Assembly: GCF_012273215.1 (NCBI RefSeq)
Contig: NZ_CP050965.1
Location: forward strand, 806,001-870,000
Reading direction: 5' to 3'
Source of the DNA: Gemella haemolysans
GTDB lineage: Bacteria > Bacillota > Bacilli > Staphylococcales > Gemellaceae
Length of the DNA: 64,000 nucleotides
Shown: positions 27,350 to 36,676 of the stretch, piece after piece
Layout of the letters: each line of letters starts with the position of its first letter
Position numbering within the stretch: the stretch's first letter is position 1
Made by a program: the position numbers and the translations under genes
The notes under the pieces: model-generated
Database searches by the model: none
Seen by the model: only the letters and a program-made list of their open reading frames with translations
What the model was told of the DNA's origin: nothing

Positions 27350-28591
27350 ATGTCATTTTTTTCAAAACTAGGTGAAAATATAATTTTACCTCAAGACGTA
27401 TTAATTCAATCAAAAGAAACAGCAGCTATTCCAGGTGCGATTAACGCTACAATTGGTATTGCTACATCTAATAAAAAAGCTATGGCTTTACCTTCAATAA
27501 ACAAAGTAATAACAGAAATTAACAATTCAGAATACTTACCTTATTCTCCTACACCTGGATTACCAAAAATGCGAGAATTATGGAAAGAAAAAATCTTAGC
27601 TGATAACCCTAGTATTAATAAAGACTTTTTATCATTACCTATGGTTACAACAGGAATTACCCAAGGAATCGATATAGCGGCAAATCTATTTAGCGAAAGT
27701 GGAGATGCTCTTTTACTACCAAATCTTTTTTGGCAAAATTATGCTCAGATTTATACAATTAAGTTAGGAAACAAGATTTATAAATACAACCAATTTGACG
27801 AAAACAATGAGTTTAGTATAACAAACTTCAAAGAAACTCTTTATAGTATCAAAGAAGATAAAATTTCTCTAATTTTAAACTTCCCAAATAATCCAACTGG
27901 TTATACACCTTCTGATGTTGAATTGAATTCACTAGTTGATGTAATAAGTACTTATGCAAAAGAAAATAAAAATAAACAACTTATTATTGTCTCTGATGAT
28001 GCATATTTTGGACTATTCTTTGAAAAGAATCACAAAACTCCTACATTAAGTGCTACATATAAATTAGCAGAAAATGAAAACTGTTTAATAATCAAACTTG
28101 ATGGAATCACTAAAGAATATTACAGTTGGGGATTACGCATAGGTTTCATTACATACTACACAAAAAATGATGAATTAAGACAACTTTTATTAGAAAAAAC
28201 CCAAGGTTTTTTAAGAAGTACTACTTCATCACCTTCTAATTTATCACAACAAATTGCACTTAGATTGTTAGATAATAAAAAAGCTCTTGAAGAAAAAGAA
28301 ATAAATGATAAAATTATCGAAGAACGTTATAATGAATTAAAACAAGCTATTTCCGTAGAACAATTAGATTCTCTTGTTAGAATTTTACCATTTAATTCTG
28401 GTTATTTCTTCACTATAAAATTACCATCGAATATAAATGCACATGAGTTTAGACTTAAATTTCTAAACGAATATAAGTATGGAGTTTACTCAATGGATGA
28501 TGAACACATAAGAATTGCATTCTCGTGCCTAGATAAAGAGTTAATTCCAGAACTTATAAATAAATTCAAACAGTGCATTAAACAATTTTAA
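27350..28591 (+). CDS. PLP-dependent class I/II aminotransferase
   Basis: 413 residues. NFPNNPTGYTPSD (about 181) is the conserved Asn-Pro segment, VSDDAYFGLFF (about 218) supplies the Asp and Tyr that contact PLP, and KLDGITKEYYSWGLRIGF (about 246) holds the Schiff-base Lys and the phosphate-binding Arg. Substrate unknown. The overall pattern (VTTGITQGIDIAANLF, SWGLRIGF) resembles aspartate/aromatic or MalY-like enzymes. AGGAGG precedes ATG. Single gene with a strong terminator. Confidence 0.92.
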   Translation: MSFFSKLGENIILPQDVLIQSKETAAIPGAINATIGIATSNKKAMALPSINKVITEINNSEYLPYSPTPGLPKMRELWKEKILADNPSINKDFLSLPMVTTGITQGIDIAANLFSESGDALLLPNLFWQNYAQIYTIKLGNKIYKYNQFDENNEFSITNFKETLYSIKEDKISLILNFPNNPTGYTPSDVELNSLVDVISTYAKENKNKQLIIVSDDAYFGLFFEKNHKTPTLSATYKLAENENCLIIKLDGITKEYYSWGLRIGFITYYTKNDELRQLLLEKTQGFLRSTTSSPSNLSQQIALRLLDNKKALEEKEINDKIIEERYNELKQAISVEQLDSLVRILPFNSGYFFTIKLPSNINAHEFRLKFLNEYKYGVYSMDDEHIRIAFSCLDKELIPELINKFKQCIKQF

Positions 28592-28600
28592 TATAAAAAG

Positions 28601-28642
28601 CGACTTAAAAGTATGATTAATAATAATCATACTTTTAAGTCG
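28601..28642. terminator. Bidirectional terminator between the aminotransferase and gatD genes
   Basis: Perfect 19-bp stem, left arm CGACTTAAAAGTATGATTA, four-base loop, flanked by A-rich and T-rich sides. Confidence 0.92.
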
Positions 28643-28670
28643 TTTCTTTATAATCTTTAAACATTAAATT

Positions 28671-29399
28671 TTATTTAATTGATTTTTTCAATAATTCAAC
28701 CATATGTTTATTGGCATTTAATTCTATATCATTATTTAACTCAATAAAATCATATGTTCCATACTTATTATCTAACGCCGCTTTAATTAAATAATCTGTA
28801 ACATTTGGATTTTTAGGTAAGATAGGACCATGTAAATACGTACCAATCAGATTATTGTATAAAATACCCTCTTTTTTATCTTCGTCGTTATTTCCATATC
28901 CTACTAGTACATTTCCTAATGTTTCATAATTATGATATGTTCTTCCACCATGATTTTCAAAACCTACGATATTACCGAATTTTTCAGATTCAACAAGGAT
29001 ATTACCAATTAAACGTGGTGCATCTTTTTTTGATTCTGTATAAAAGTCAAGAATATTTAAACCAGGTAATTTATCACCTTCTACAGTCTTATAATATTCT
29101 CCTAAAAACTGATAACCACCACAGATTGTAAGAGCTGGTATCCCATCTTCAATTGCTGATTTAAATTCATGTTTAATTTTACTGAATTGTTCTGTCGCGA
29201 TACATTGCTCCCTATCAGAACCACCACCAATAAAAAACATATCACAATCTGTAAGCTTTACACCATCAGTAGAAGTAATATTCTCAATTTCTAAATTAAT
29301 ACCTCTCCATTCACAACGTTTTTTTAGCGCAATAACATTTCCAATATCACCATATAAATTTAATTTATCTGGCATAAAATGATATAATTTCAAATCCAT
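28671..29399 (-). CDS. gatD: Lipid II isoglutaminyl synthase, glutamine amidotransferase subunit
   Basis: 242 residues, CobB/CobQ-like class I glutaminase. Nucleophile Cys93 is in LTICGGYQFLG, the catalytic His in GTYLHGPILPKNP (about 189), and GGGSDREQ (about 58) lines the glutamine site. Supplies ammonia to MurT, which amidates the D-Glu of lipid II. It lies 4 bases after murT, as in staphylococci and streptococci. Amidation of the stem peptide is needed for efficient cross-linking. Confidence 0.96.
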   Translation of the reverse strand: MDLKLYHFMPDKLNLYGDIGNVIALKKRCEWRGINLEIENITSTDGVKLTDCDMFFIGGGSDREQCIATEQFSKIKHEFKSAIEDGIPALTICGGYQFLGEYYKTVEGDKLPGLNILDFYTESKKDAPRLIGNILVESEKFGNIVGFENHGGRTYHNYETLGNVLVGYGNNDEDKKEGILYNNLIGTYLHGPILPKNPNVTDYLIKAALDNKYGTYDFIELNNDIELNANKHMVELLKKSIK

Positions 29400-29403
29400 A
29401 GAA

Positions 29404-30705
29404 TTATTTCTCCAATTCTTTTTGAGTTTCTACTAAAGCCGTATAATTCGGAATAGCAATTGCATATTTCTCTTTATAACTTTTTAGTTTTTCAACTGCT
29501 TCTGAAATACTTTCTAAAACAACTACATTAGCATTAAGTCCTGAATACTTCAATCTCAACGCTAATTCTTTTGCTCGCTTACCAGAGCAGATAATATTAT
29601 TTATCTTTTGTCCGTTCAGTATGTCAAAATCAGTATCCCAAATCCATGATATATCAATACCATCAGCACCATTATCATTCAATACTAATAGATAGTTTAT
29701 TTCTTCTTTTATCGAATTAGCAATTGCTAAAGAAGCATTCAATCCAGCAGGATTTTTTGCTAGATTTAATAAAACTGTTGAACCGCTAGCTAAAGAAATA
29801 CTCTGCATACGTCCATTAGTCGCAGTATATGATTCTAAACCGTATTTTATTTTTTCATCTTGTAATCCAAGTTCTTTTAAAAGTGAATAAGCTGCAAGTA
29901 AATTATATATATTATAATCACCAGCTAGTTTTGTTTCAATCAAAGTATCTTCATTAATAGTCATATTAATAAATGGTTCTACAGTAGCATTAGTTACTTC
30001 ATATTTAACATCTCGGTGTTTAAAATCACATTTAGAACAGTGGTAAAAACCAAGTTGACTATAGTGAACATGATCATAAATTAATTCCATTCCACAATTA
30101 GGACAGAATTTAGATTCTGAAATACCAAAATCAGAAAATTTATAAGCATCTTTTGAAATACCAAAGTATATATTATCTTCACCATATTTTGAAAGCCTTG
30201 CAACGAAAGGATCATCACTGTTTAATATAAGTTGAATATTTTTCCCTTCTAGTTGTTCGCCTATTGTTGCTATCAAAGTATCAATTTCACCGAATCTATC
30301 AATCTGATCTCTGAAGAAATTATTGATAACAAATTTAGTAGGAGTAATATATTTCATTACCCTTCTAATTGAACCTTCATCAATTTCGATAATAGCTAAC
30401 TTTGTATCATTTTTAGCTTGAATGGCAAAAGTTGAAATAATTCCATCCAACATATTTGCTCCTTCAAAGTTGTTTATGAAATTTTCTCCAGCAGTTTTTA
30501 GAGTATGTCCAATAAGATTTGATGTAGTTGTCTTACCATTTGTTCCAGTTACGAATACAATTTCATCAAAATCACTAGCCAGTTTCGTTAGTACATTGTC
30601 ATTTACTTTTCTTAATACTTTACCCGGTAAATCCGTTCCTTTTTTACCTGCAATTTTACTAGCAGTTCTAGTTAATTTCGCTAAATTTCTATAAAATCCT
30701 AGCAT
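29404..30705 (-). CDS. murT: Lipid II isoglutaminyl synthase, Mur-ligase subunit
   Basis: 433 residues. The Mur-ligase P-loop VTGTNGKTTTSNL is at residue 53, the substrate Mg site is near IEIDEGSIRRV, and a zinc ribbon CPNC..CSKC lies in the middle domain (about residues 204-228), a mark of MurT absent from MurC-F. The C-terminal DUF1727 domain carries LNDNGADGIDISWIWD, with the Asp that works with GatD. Adenylates the glutamate of lipid II, then accepts ammonia from GatD. Confidence 0.97.
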   Translation of the reverse strand: MLGFYRNLAKLTRTASKIAGKKGTDLPGKVLRKVNDNVLTKLASDFDEIVFVTGTNGKTTTSNLIGHTLKTAGENFINNFEGANMLDGIISTFAIQAKNDTKLAIIEIDEGSIRRVMKYITPTKFVINNFFRDQIDRFGEIDTLIATIGEQLEGKNIQLILNSDDPFVARLSKYGEDNIYFGISKDAYKFSDFGISESKFCPNCGMELIYDHVHYSQLGFYHCSKCDFKHRDVKYEVTNATVEPFINMTINEDTLIETKLAGDYNIYNLLAAYSLLKELGLQDEKIKYGLESYTATNGRMQSISLASGSTVLLNLAKNPAGLNASLAIANSIKEEINYLLVLNDNGADGIDISWIWDTDFDILNGQKINNIICSGKRAKELALRLKYSGLNANVVVLESISEAVEKLKSYKEKYAIAIPNYTALVETQKELEK

Positions 30706-30716
30706 GTTTTCTCCTT

Positions 30717-31433
30717 TTATAGACTATTTTGTGATGTATCAAATTTATACCCTATTCCCCAAACAGTAACAATCATCTGAGCAACCTTTGGAGAAATTTT
30801 ATCGAATTTTTTTCTTACACGCTTGATATGAGTATCTACAGTTCTTAAATCAGAATAAAAATCATAATCCCATACAGCACGTAAAATTTCATTACGCTTA
30901 AAAGCCTTATCCGGTGATTTAGCTAAAAACAGTAATAAATCAAACTCTTTAGGTGTTAATAAAACTTCACTATCCTCAACAATTACTTTATGTGAATTAA
31001 CATCAATAATTAAACCAGGGAAAACTAACACATCCTTCGTATATAGCTCCGGAGTATAAAATACACTACGTTTTGTACGTTGAAGAATAGCATTGATCCT
31101 TAACATAAGCTCTCTCGGACTAAACGGTTTAATTACATAATCATCTGCACCTAATTCAAAACCTTCAACCCTACTTTGTTCATCTGCTTGGGCAGACATT
31201 ATTATTACAGGAGTAGCCTTAGTTTTTCTAAGTTCAGATAGAATAGACTTACCATTTAACATCGGTAATTGCACATCTAATAACACACAAGAATAATCCA
31301 TATATTTTAGACGTTCTAAACCATCATGACCATTACTAGCTTCATCTACAATATATCCTTCTTTTTCTAGATACATTACTAATAATTTTCTAATTCTTTC
31401 CTCATCATCTACTATTAATATTCTTTCTGCCAC
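30717..31433 (-). CDS. OmpR-family response regulator, SrrA/ResD-like
   Basis: 238 residues. The receiver domain has Asp9-Asp10, the phospho-acceptor Asp53 (LLDVQLPM), Ser80 (IMSAQAD) and Lys102 (VIKPFSPREL). The C-terminal winged helix has LTPKEFDLLLFLAKSP and RTVDTHIKRVRKKF. Its place after scpA-scpB-rluB is that of SrrA in S. aureus and ResD in B. subtilis, which control respiration and oxygen response. No sensor kinase follows: the next gene is murT. It may use a kinase encoded elsewhere. Confidence 0.94.
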   Translation of the reverse strand: MAERILIVDDEERIRKLLVMYLEKEGYIVDEASNGHDGLERLKYMDYSCVLLDVQLPMLNGKSILSELRKTKATPVIIMSAQADEQSRVEGFELGADDYVIKPFSPRELMLRINAILQRTKRSVFYTPELYTKDVLVFPGLIIDVNSHKVIVEDSEVLLTPKEFDLLLFLAKSPDKAFKRNEILRAVWDYDFYSDLRTVDTHIKRVRKKFDKISPKVAQMIVTVWGIGYKFDTSQNSL

Positions 31434-31452
31434 AATACATCACTTCCTAATT

Positions 31453-32184
31453 TTACTTCTCACCATTCTTAGCTTTATTAATAAGTCTTTTAACCTCGTG
31501 AATCGTAAGGGTTCTATATTCACCTTTTTTCAAACCTTCTAATGTTAAATCTTCAATAGATTCACGTTTAAGTTTCATAACTTCATATCCTAAAGCTTCA
31601 AACATTCTTCTAACTTGTCTATTTTTCCCTTCGTGGATAGTTAATCTAACTAAAGTATTACCACTCTTGTTTTTATTTTTTACGATATTCACTTCTGCTT
31701 TAGCAGTTTTATAATTATCGATTCTCACACCATTACGAAGAATTCTAAGGTGATTATCTTCTAATTTACCATTAATTTTCGCAACGTATGTCTTTCTAAT
31801 CTTATGTTTAGGGTGCGTTATTAAATTAATAAACTCACCATCATTTGACATTATAAGTGCCCCAGACGTATCGTAGTCTAGTCTTCCAACAGGTACAACA
31901 CGTTCATTAACATCCTCAAAGAAGTCTTTTACACATGTTCTATCTTTTTCATCTGACATTGATGTAATAACCTTCTCAGGTTTATAAAATAGATAGTATC
32001 TCTTATTTTCTTTTAGTAAACGAACACCTTCTACGATAATAATATCACTTGGTTCGGCTTTTACACCTAGTTCTTTTACAACTTCTCCATTAACACTTAC
32101 TTTTCCATCAAGAATTAATTGTTCTGCCTTTCTTCTTGAAGTATATCCTGATGCAGCTATTAATTTTTGCAGTCTTTCTGCCAT
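31453..32184 (-). CDS. rluB: 23S rRNA pseudouridine synthase RluB family
   Basis: 243 residues: N-terminal S4 RNA-binding domain (RLQKLIAASGYTSRRKAEQL) and the RsuA-type catalytic domain with PVGRLDYDTSGALIMSN, whose Asp (about 103) is the catalytic residue, then TYVAKINGKLED and GKNRQVRRMFEALGYEV. Modifies a uridine of 23S rRNA (RluB site by position in the operon; RsuA-like specificity cannot be excluded). Lies 9 bases after scpB. Confidence 0.95.
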   Translation of the reverse strand: MAERLQKLIAASGYTSRRKAEQLILDGKVSVNGEVVKELGVKAEPSDIIIVEGVRLLKENKRYYLFYKPEKVITSMSDEKDRTCVKDFFEDVNERVVPVGRLDYDTSGALIMSNDGEFINLITHPKHKIRKTYVAKINGKLEDNHLRILRNGVRIDNYKTAKAEVNIVKNKNKSGNTLVRLTIHEGKNRQVRRMFEALGYEVMKLKRESIEDLTLEGLKKGEYRTLTIHEVKRLINKAKNGEK

Positions 32185-32193
32185 CTCATCCTC

Positions 32194-32742
32194 CTAATTT
32201 TGTAAAAATTTACTAATCTCTTCATTACTAACAATTTCCGATTTTGGTAATTGTTCTAAACTTTCTAACCCAAAAACATCTAAAAAAATGTCTGTAGTTT
32301 CATATAACTTAGGCTTACCAATAGTATCCAAAGTCTTATTCGATACTATAAGCTCTTTACTAACAAGAGAGTGTAATATAGAATCACTACTTACACCCCT
32401 TATCTTATCAATTTGAACTTTTGTAATTGGTTGATTATAAGCAATTATCGCTAATGTTTCTAGAGAAGCTTTAGATAACTTAACTAGATTTTTAGAAATA
32501 ACAGCTTTTTTTATTACCTCTGTCATTTCATCTCTTAAGAGCATTTTATAAGTTGATCCAAATTTTTTAATAATCAACGAATTATTGATTTTATTATAAT
32601 CTTCACAGAACACATTCAACATGTTTTCCGCTTCGTGTTGTTCCACCTCCATAAAGGTAGAAAAATATTCAATATTAAGACCATCTTCACCTTTCATGAA
32701 GAGTAAAGCCTCAATTATTTTCTTTGTTTCATCTAATAGCAT
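32194..32742 (-). CDS. scpB: Segregation and condensation protein B
   Basis: 182 residues with two winged-helix domains; LSKASLETLAIIAYNQPITKVQIDKIRGVSSD (split at about residues 91-122) is the ScpB signature. Forms the SMC-ScpA-ScpB condensin that organises and separates the chromosome. One base separates its ATG from the scpA stop, so they are translated together. Complete by length. Confidence 0.97.
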   Translation of the reverse strand: MLLDETKKIIEALLFMKGEDGLNIEYFSTFMEVEQHEAENMLNVFCEDYNKINNSLIIKKFGSTYKMLLRDEMTEVIKKAVISKNLVKLSKASLETLAIIAYNQPITKVQIDKIRGVSSDSILHSLVSKELIVSNKTLDTIGKPKLYETTDIFLDVFGLESLEQLPKSEIVSNEEISKFLQN

Positions 32743-32743
32743 A

Positions 32744-33445
32744 TTAATTTTCCTTTAATTTATATTCTAAAATGATTTCACCATCTTTGTCAACACATAA
32801 TAATTCTTGTTCTTTTATCATAGCTAAGATTCCCATAAACATCAAGACTATCTCATTTTTTTGAGAATATGTTTTTACAAGATCAAAAAAGTGCATCTTA
32901 GGCCTATCCCTAAACTTATGAACAAGTTCCTCTTTTACCTGTTCAAACGAGACTTCTCTACGATAGCTAATTAAAGAAACTTCGCTATCTTTTTCATCGA
33001 AAGATCTAAGTATATTCTCCATCGCCCTTAACAATTTAGTAGAAGGTATTCGAAGTGATTCGACACTACCTTCTACTTCTATATTAGCACTTTCTTTATC
33101 TAAAAATTGAGCTCTCATTCTTTGAAGATTGTCTAGTTTTTCACTCAATTCTTTGTAATTCTTATAATCAAGAAGCTGTTGAACTAGATCCTCTTCATCA
33201 TCAATATTTTCATCTTCAAACTTAGGAAGTAAATTCTTACTTTTTATATGAAGCAAAGTTGCTGCCATAACAATATATTCTTCTGCATTCTCTAAAGAAA
33301 ATTCATCGTTATTATTTATATATTCCAGATAACTCTCTGTTAGACGCGCTATAGGAATATTATAAATATCAATTTCCATCTTTTCTATCAAATGTAAAAG
33401 TAAATCAAGTGGTCCTTGAAAAACCTCTAAGTTAACATTATACAT
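32744..33445 (-). CDS. scpA: Segregation and condensation protein A
   Basis: 233 residues. The N-terminal FQGPLDLLLHLIEKMEIDIYN is the kleisin segment that binds the SMC neck, the middle DEEDLVQQLLDYKNY is the linker, and a C-terminal winged helix contacts the SMC head. Partner of ScpB encoded next to it. Starts 5 bases after the xerD-like stop. Confidence 0.97.
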   Translation of the reverse strand: MYNVNLEVFQGPLDLLLHLIEKMEIDIYNIPIARLTESYLEYINNNDEFSLENAEEYIVMAATLLHIKSKNLLPKFEDENIDDEEDLVQQLLDYKNYKELSEKLDNLQRMRAQFLDKESANIEVEGSVESLRIPSTKLLRAMENILRSFDEKDSEVSLISYRREVSFEQVKEELVHKFRDRPKMHFFDLVKTYSQKNEIVLMFMGILAMIKEQELLCVDKDGEIILEYKLKEN

Positions 33446-33450
33446 TAATT

Positions 33451-34356
33451 TTATCCTTTATTAATTGTTTTTCTTGGATGATTAGTCATTGTTCTTTTAG
33501 ATTTATTCCCCTCTAAACTTGAGAAATACAATTTTAAGCTATGAATATTTTTTAGCCCAAGTAGTTCTTGAACTTCTTCAGCTGGAACTTTATCCTCAAG
33601 TAAATGGATCGCTAAAGAATTTCTAAAATTCATAGTATTTAATTCTTTCGTCAAACCTAAATCCTGTTGACGTTTTTTAAATATTTTCCAGAAACCTTGG
33701 CGACTTATACCTTCACCATCATGATTTAAGAATAACTTACTATCGTCCTTAATATCAGGATATTCCTTTTTTAACTCAGTAATATAATTTTCAATCGCTT
33801 CAACTGATTCTCTATTCAAAGCGACAGTTCTATATCCTTCTTTCTTTCTATATTTTAAAAATCCAATAGTAGTATTTACATCTTTAAGTTCAAGGTTAAT
33901 ACATTCTGTAGGTTTTATACCTATAGAATAAGATAATTCAAATATCGCTTTATCTCTATAACCAATAAGATTATGTGTTTTCACATCTAAAATTTTTGAA
34001 ATTTCTTGTCTTGTAAAAATTACCAAATCTTGGTGCTCTTCTTTATCAATATGTACATCGATATTTATTCTATTAGGAATAATTTTTTCCATCCATAAAT
34101 ATTCTACAAAAATATGAACAGTAGAAATCGTTCTTGATAATGTCGCTGATGAATACTCTTTTTCTCTTAAGTAATCAATATATCTAGAAATGAATTCCTC
34201 ATTAAGCCATGAATAATCATCTGTTGAATATCCTCTTTCAGCTAAATATAAAAAGATTTTTTTCAAATCTCTATCGTACGAATTAATAGTGTTAGTTGAA
34301 AACTCTTTTCTATTTATTAGATATTCATTAAAATTGTTTAATACTGTTTCACTCAT
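33451..34356 (-). CDS. XerD-like tyrosine recombinase homolog, probably catalytically inactive
   Basis: 301 residues with the XerC/D two-domain layout: SAM-like core-binding domain (FNEYLINRKEFSTNTINSYD) then a catalytic-type domain. Compared with E. coli XerD, the first catalytic Arg (GLRVSEL) is Lys (GIKPTEC), HxLR is MNFR so the His is Met, and LGHSD is LGLKN so the second His is Leu. The second Arg and a candidate nucleophile Tyr (LKLYFS) remain. Its place before scpA-scpB matches the XerD-like gene of pneumococcus, which is also degenerate. It probably has a structural role, or none. Confidence 0.88.
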   Translation of the reverse strand: MSETVLNNFNEYLINRKEFSTNTINSYDRDLKKIFLYLAERGYSTDDYSWLNEEFISRYIDYLREKEYSSATLSRTISTVHIFVEYLWMEKIIPNRINIDVHIDKEEHQDLVIFTRQEISKILDVKTHNLIGYRDKAIFELSYSIGIKPTECINLELKDVNTTIGFLKYRKKEGYRTVALNRESVEAIENYITELKKEYPDIKDDSKLFLNHDGEGISRQGFWKIFKKRQQDLGLTKELNTMNFRNSLAIHLLEDKVPAEEVQELLGLKNIHSLKLYFSSLEGNKSKRTMTNHPRKTINKG

Positions 34357-34531
34357 ATAAATACCCCCTTAATATTAAAGCTACCCTATTTTTTGTTTCT
34401 ATATTGATTATAACATCTATAAAACTTTATGTAAATGCATTTATAACAATTTTTCTTGAAATATAAAAAATTCCAAGACAATTTAAAAAGCTAATTAAAA
34501 CTTTCTAAAACCGCCTTGAAATTTTATTATT

Positions 34532-35239
34532 TTATACTAATTTTTTTCTTCCGAATTTGTTATAAATAACAACAATAAAAACTAAATTAACGGAAATTAT
34601 ACCAATAGGAACAATAATCGCTTTATGTAAATAATATTTCGACATAGCAGCTCCTAAAATTACTCCGAATAAAAATACACTAATTACTGTAGAATAAATA
34701 ATCAATGGAGTTTTACTCTCTTGTTTTTTCAAAACAACAAGCTTGTATAGATGCTCACTCATAGAACGTAAGTTACCAGTACAAAATACACTCGCAAATA
34801 CTAAATTATTAACTTTTCTAAAACCATCATATTGAATTGCGCAAATGAAAGAAATAACGATAGGTCTTACATCGATTCCAAAAAACTGATGTTTTACTGA
34901 AATTACTATTAAAGCTGTCATTTGTATCAATAATAACATAAATATATGCTTGAAAATAGATAACTCTTTGTATCTATACTCAATAAATTTACTTACTAAT
35001 ACTCCTACAACAAAAGAAAATATAGGAATTAAATAATGTAGTACTTCTCCAAAATTCCCCTCGATCAAATCAATACCTACAAAAATTAAATTCCCCGTTT
35101 GAGCATTAGCAAAAATACCTCCACAGTTAACAAATGTATATGCATCAAAAAAACCACCCATAACCGTTAATAATAAACAGAACATCAATTGTTCATGTAC
35201 TGGAAGATTTTTATTGATCAATGTCTCTCGTAAATTCAT
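34532..35239 (-). CDS. DUF1275 (YoaK) family membrane protein
   Basis: 235 residues from the ATG at 35239. GGAG lies 14 bases upstream, rather far; a GTG at 35254 is the alternative but overlaps that site. Six predicted helices. The signature GGFFDAYTFVNCGGIFANAQTGNLIFVG is at about residues 28-55 (seen as GGFFDAYTF and ANAQTGN), and a second block FASVFCTGNLRSMSEHLY follows. Function unknown. It is 27 bases after the Nudix gene on the same strand. Confidence 0.88.
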   Translation of the reverse strand: MNLRETLINKNLPVHEQLMFCLLLTVMGGFFDAYTFVNCGGIFANAQTGNLIFVGIDLIEGNFGEVLHYLIPIFSFVVGVLVSKFIEYRYKELSIFKHIFMLLLIQMTALIVISVKHQFFGIDVRPIVISFICAIQYDGFRKVNNLVFASVFCTGNLRSMSEHLYKLVVLKKQESKTPLIIYSTVISVFLFGVILGAAMSKYYLHKAIIVPIGIISVNLVFIVVIYNKFGRKKLV

Positions 35240-35266
35240 AAACTCTAAAATCACTCCTCATAAAAA

Positions 35267-36151
35267 TTAATCAAATATAGTTTTCCAATTTTCGATATTA
35301 TTATAACAATCAAAACACATTTCTAATTGTTTTTTCGTCGTTCTTGTTGTTGATAATTCTGGTAATTCATCAAGTGAATAAAATTCTGCTCCCAATGTTT
35401 CAGTATTTTCAACAAAACTATGACTCACATATTCACATAAAACAAACACCTTAACCATTCCAAATGGAAAATTGACATGGTGATGTCTATTATAATCAAG
35501 TACTGCAATAATTTTCACAGGATTAACCACCGCTCCTGCTTCCTCACTAGCTTCTTTTATCGCATTTTCCTTAATACTCATATTAACATCTTGATAGCCA
35601 CCTGGAAGAGCCCACTTACCATCTAATTGCTCTTTAACTAGTAAAATTTTATTATCTTTAATAACAGCAGCTCTTGTTTCTACTTTAGGTGTTTGATACC
35701 CCAATTCTCCAGCAAAATCCAGCTTAACTTTCTCTATAGGAATATCATATTTAAACGATAACATCTCGCAAGCAATTTCTCTAATTCTTTCTGATCGCTC
35801 TCTATCAAATTTATCTTTACTATAAGCTAAACTACATTGAGAAAGAAATTGAAGCTCTTGTGCCCATTTTTTCCAAACATCATTTTTAAACACTCTTACT
35901 ACATCTTCAATATTCCTAATGAAAATAGCATCTTTTACATCTAGAAAATCGTACTCTTTTTTCATTAAGAATACATTAACCAATGTAGAACTAAGGTTAT
36001 TTTTATTATCAGTTAAAAACAAAACATTAGATTCAAAAATGACTGGACTTTCAATAAATTCAAAAGGTATCTCGTTATCAAAAAACACTTGTTTTATATC
36101 AGTTGAAATATTGTCTTTTAAATTATTATCGATATATAATTTTTGATACAT
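35267..36151 (-). CDS. Nudix hydrolase with extra N-terminal domain
   Basis: 294 residues. The last 120 are a Nudix fold. Residues about 95-160 (KKWAQELQFLSQCSLAYSKD.., RIREIACEMLS) match the helical domain found before Nudix in nucleoside-diphosphate-X hydrolases (PF12535 type). The first 90 residues are unrecognised. The Nudix box reads GYQDVNMSIKENAIKEASEE: the catalytic EE pair is present, but the first Glu is Met and the Arg is Lys. The likely substrate is an ADP-ribose-like compound; this is inference. Confidence 0.85.
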   Translation of the reverse strand: MYQKLYIDNNLKDNISTDIKQVFFDNEIPFEFIESPVIFESNVLFLTDNKNNLSSTLVNVFLMKKEYDFLDVKDAIFIRNIEDVVRVFKNDVWKKWAQELQFLSQCSLAYSKDKFDRERSERIREIACEMLSFKYDIPIEKVKLDFAGELGYQTPKVETRAAVIKDNKILLVKEQLDGKWALPGGYQDVNMSIKENAIKEASEEAGAVVNPVKIIAVLDYNRHHHVNFPFGMVKVFVLCEYVSHSFVENTETLGAEFYSLDELPELSTTRTTKKQLEMCFDCYNNIENWKTIFD

Positions 36152-36387
36152 AAACTACCTCCACAATTTTATTTATTTTATTGTATCATATTTTTTGTAA
36201 ATTTCTAGTAAAATAATGAAAATTCCAATTAGTTTTCATAGTTTTCTAGAACTAATATATTAATCATACTTATACTCTAATTATTACACACAAATGTTAT
36301 AAATACAATTTATTAATAAAAATGTTGCTAGATTTCAATAATAGTTGTATAATAAGTAGTGTAAGAAAAAATTAAGGAGTGATAACG

Positions 36388-36570
36388 ATGAAATATATTA
36401 TTTCACTAATTTGGTCATTTATATTCGCATTTATTGTAATATTTATCGTATCATCTATTTTAGGTAGCAATGGTGAAGTTAATACACTTCGTGACTGTGC
36501 TATTCTTTCTGTAATGTTTACAGTATTTGTTGCATTACTAGACGCTGTAGGTTTAGATAAAAAACGTTAA
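36388..36570 (+). CDS. Small DUF2929 (YjzD-like) membrane protein
   Basis: 60 residues from the ATG at 36388, preceded by AAGGAGTGAT at good spacing. Two membrane helices: MKYIISLIWSFIFAFIVIFI and a second over ILSVMFTVFVALLDAVGL. The KYI..LIWSF opening is the DUF2929 mark. Function unknown; in bacilli it lies near fatty-acid synthesis genes, not here. Single gene with its own terminator. Confidence 0.85.
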   Translation: MKYIISLIWSFIFAFIVIFIVSSILGSNGEVNTLRDCAILSVMFTVFVALLDAVGLDKKR

Positions 36571-36611
36571 ACGAAGCTATTTATTAATTCAATAAAAATT
36601 TTTCACAGAAG

Positions 36612-36651
36612 AAAGTAGGCATTGAGGTAAATCCTCTTTCCTACTTTTTCT
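36612..36651 (+). terminator. Terminator after the DUF2929 gene
   Basis: AAAGTAGG..CCTACTTT outer stem with an inner GAGG/CCTC pair, then TTCTTT. Confidence 0.8.
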
Positions 36652-36676
36652 TTAAATATGAGGAGATGATAATATA

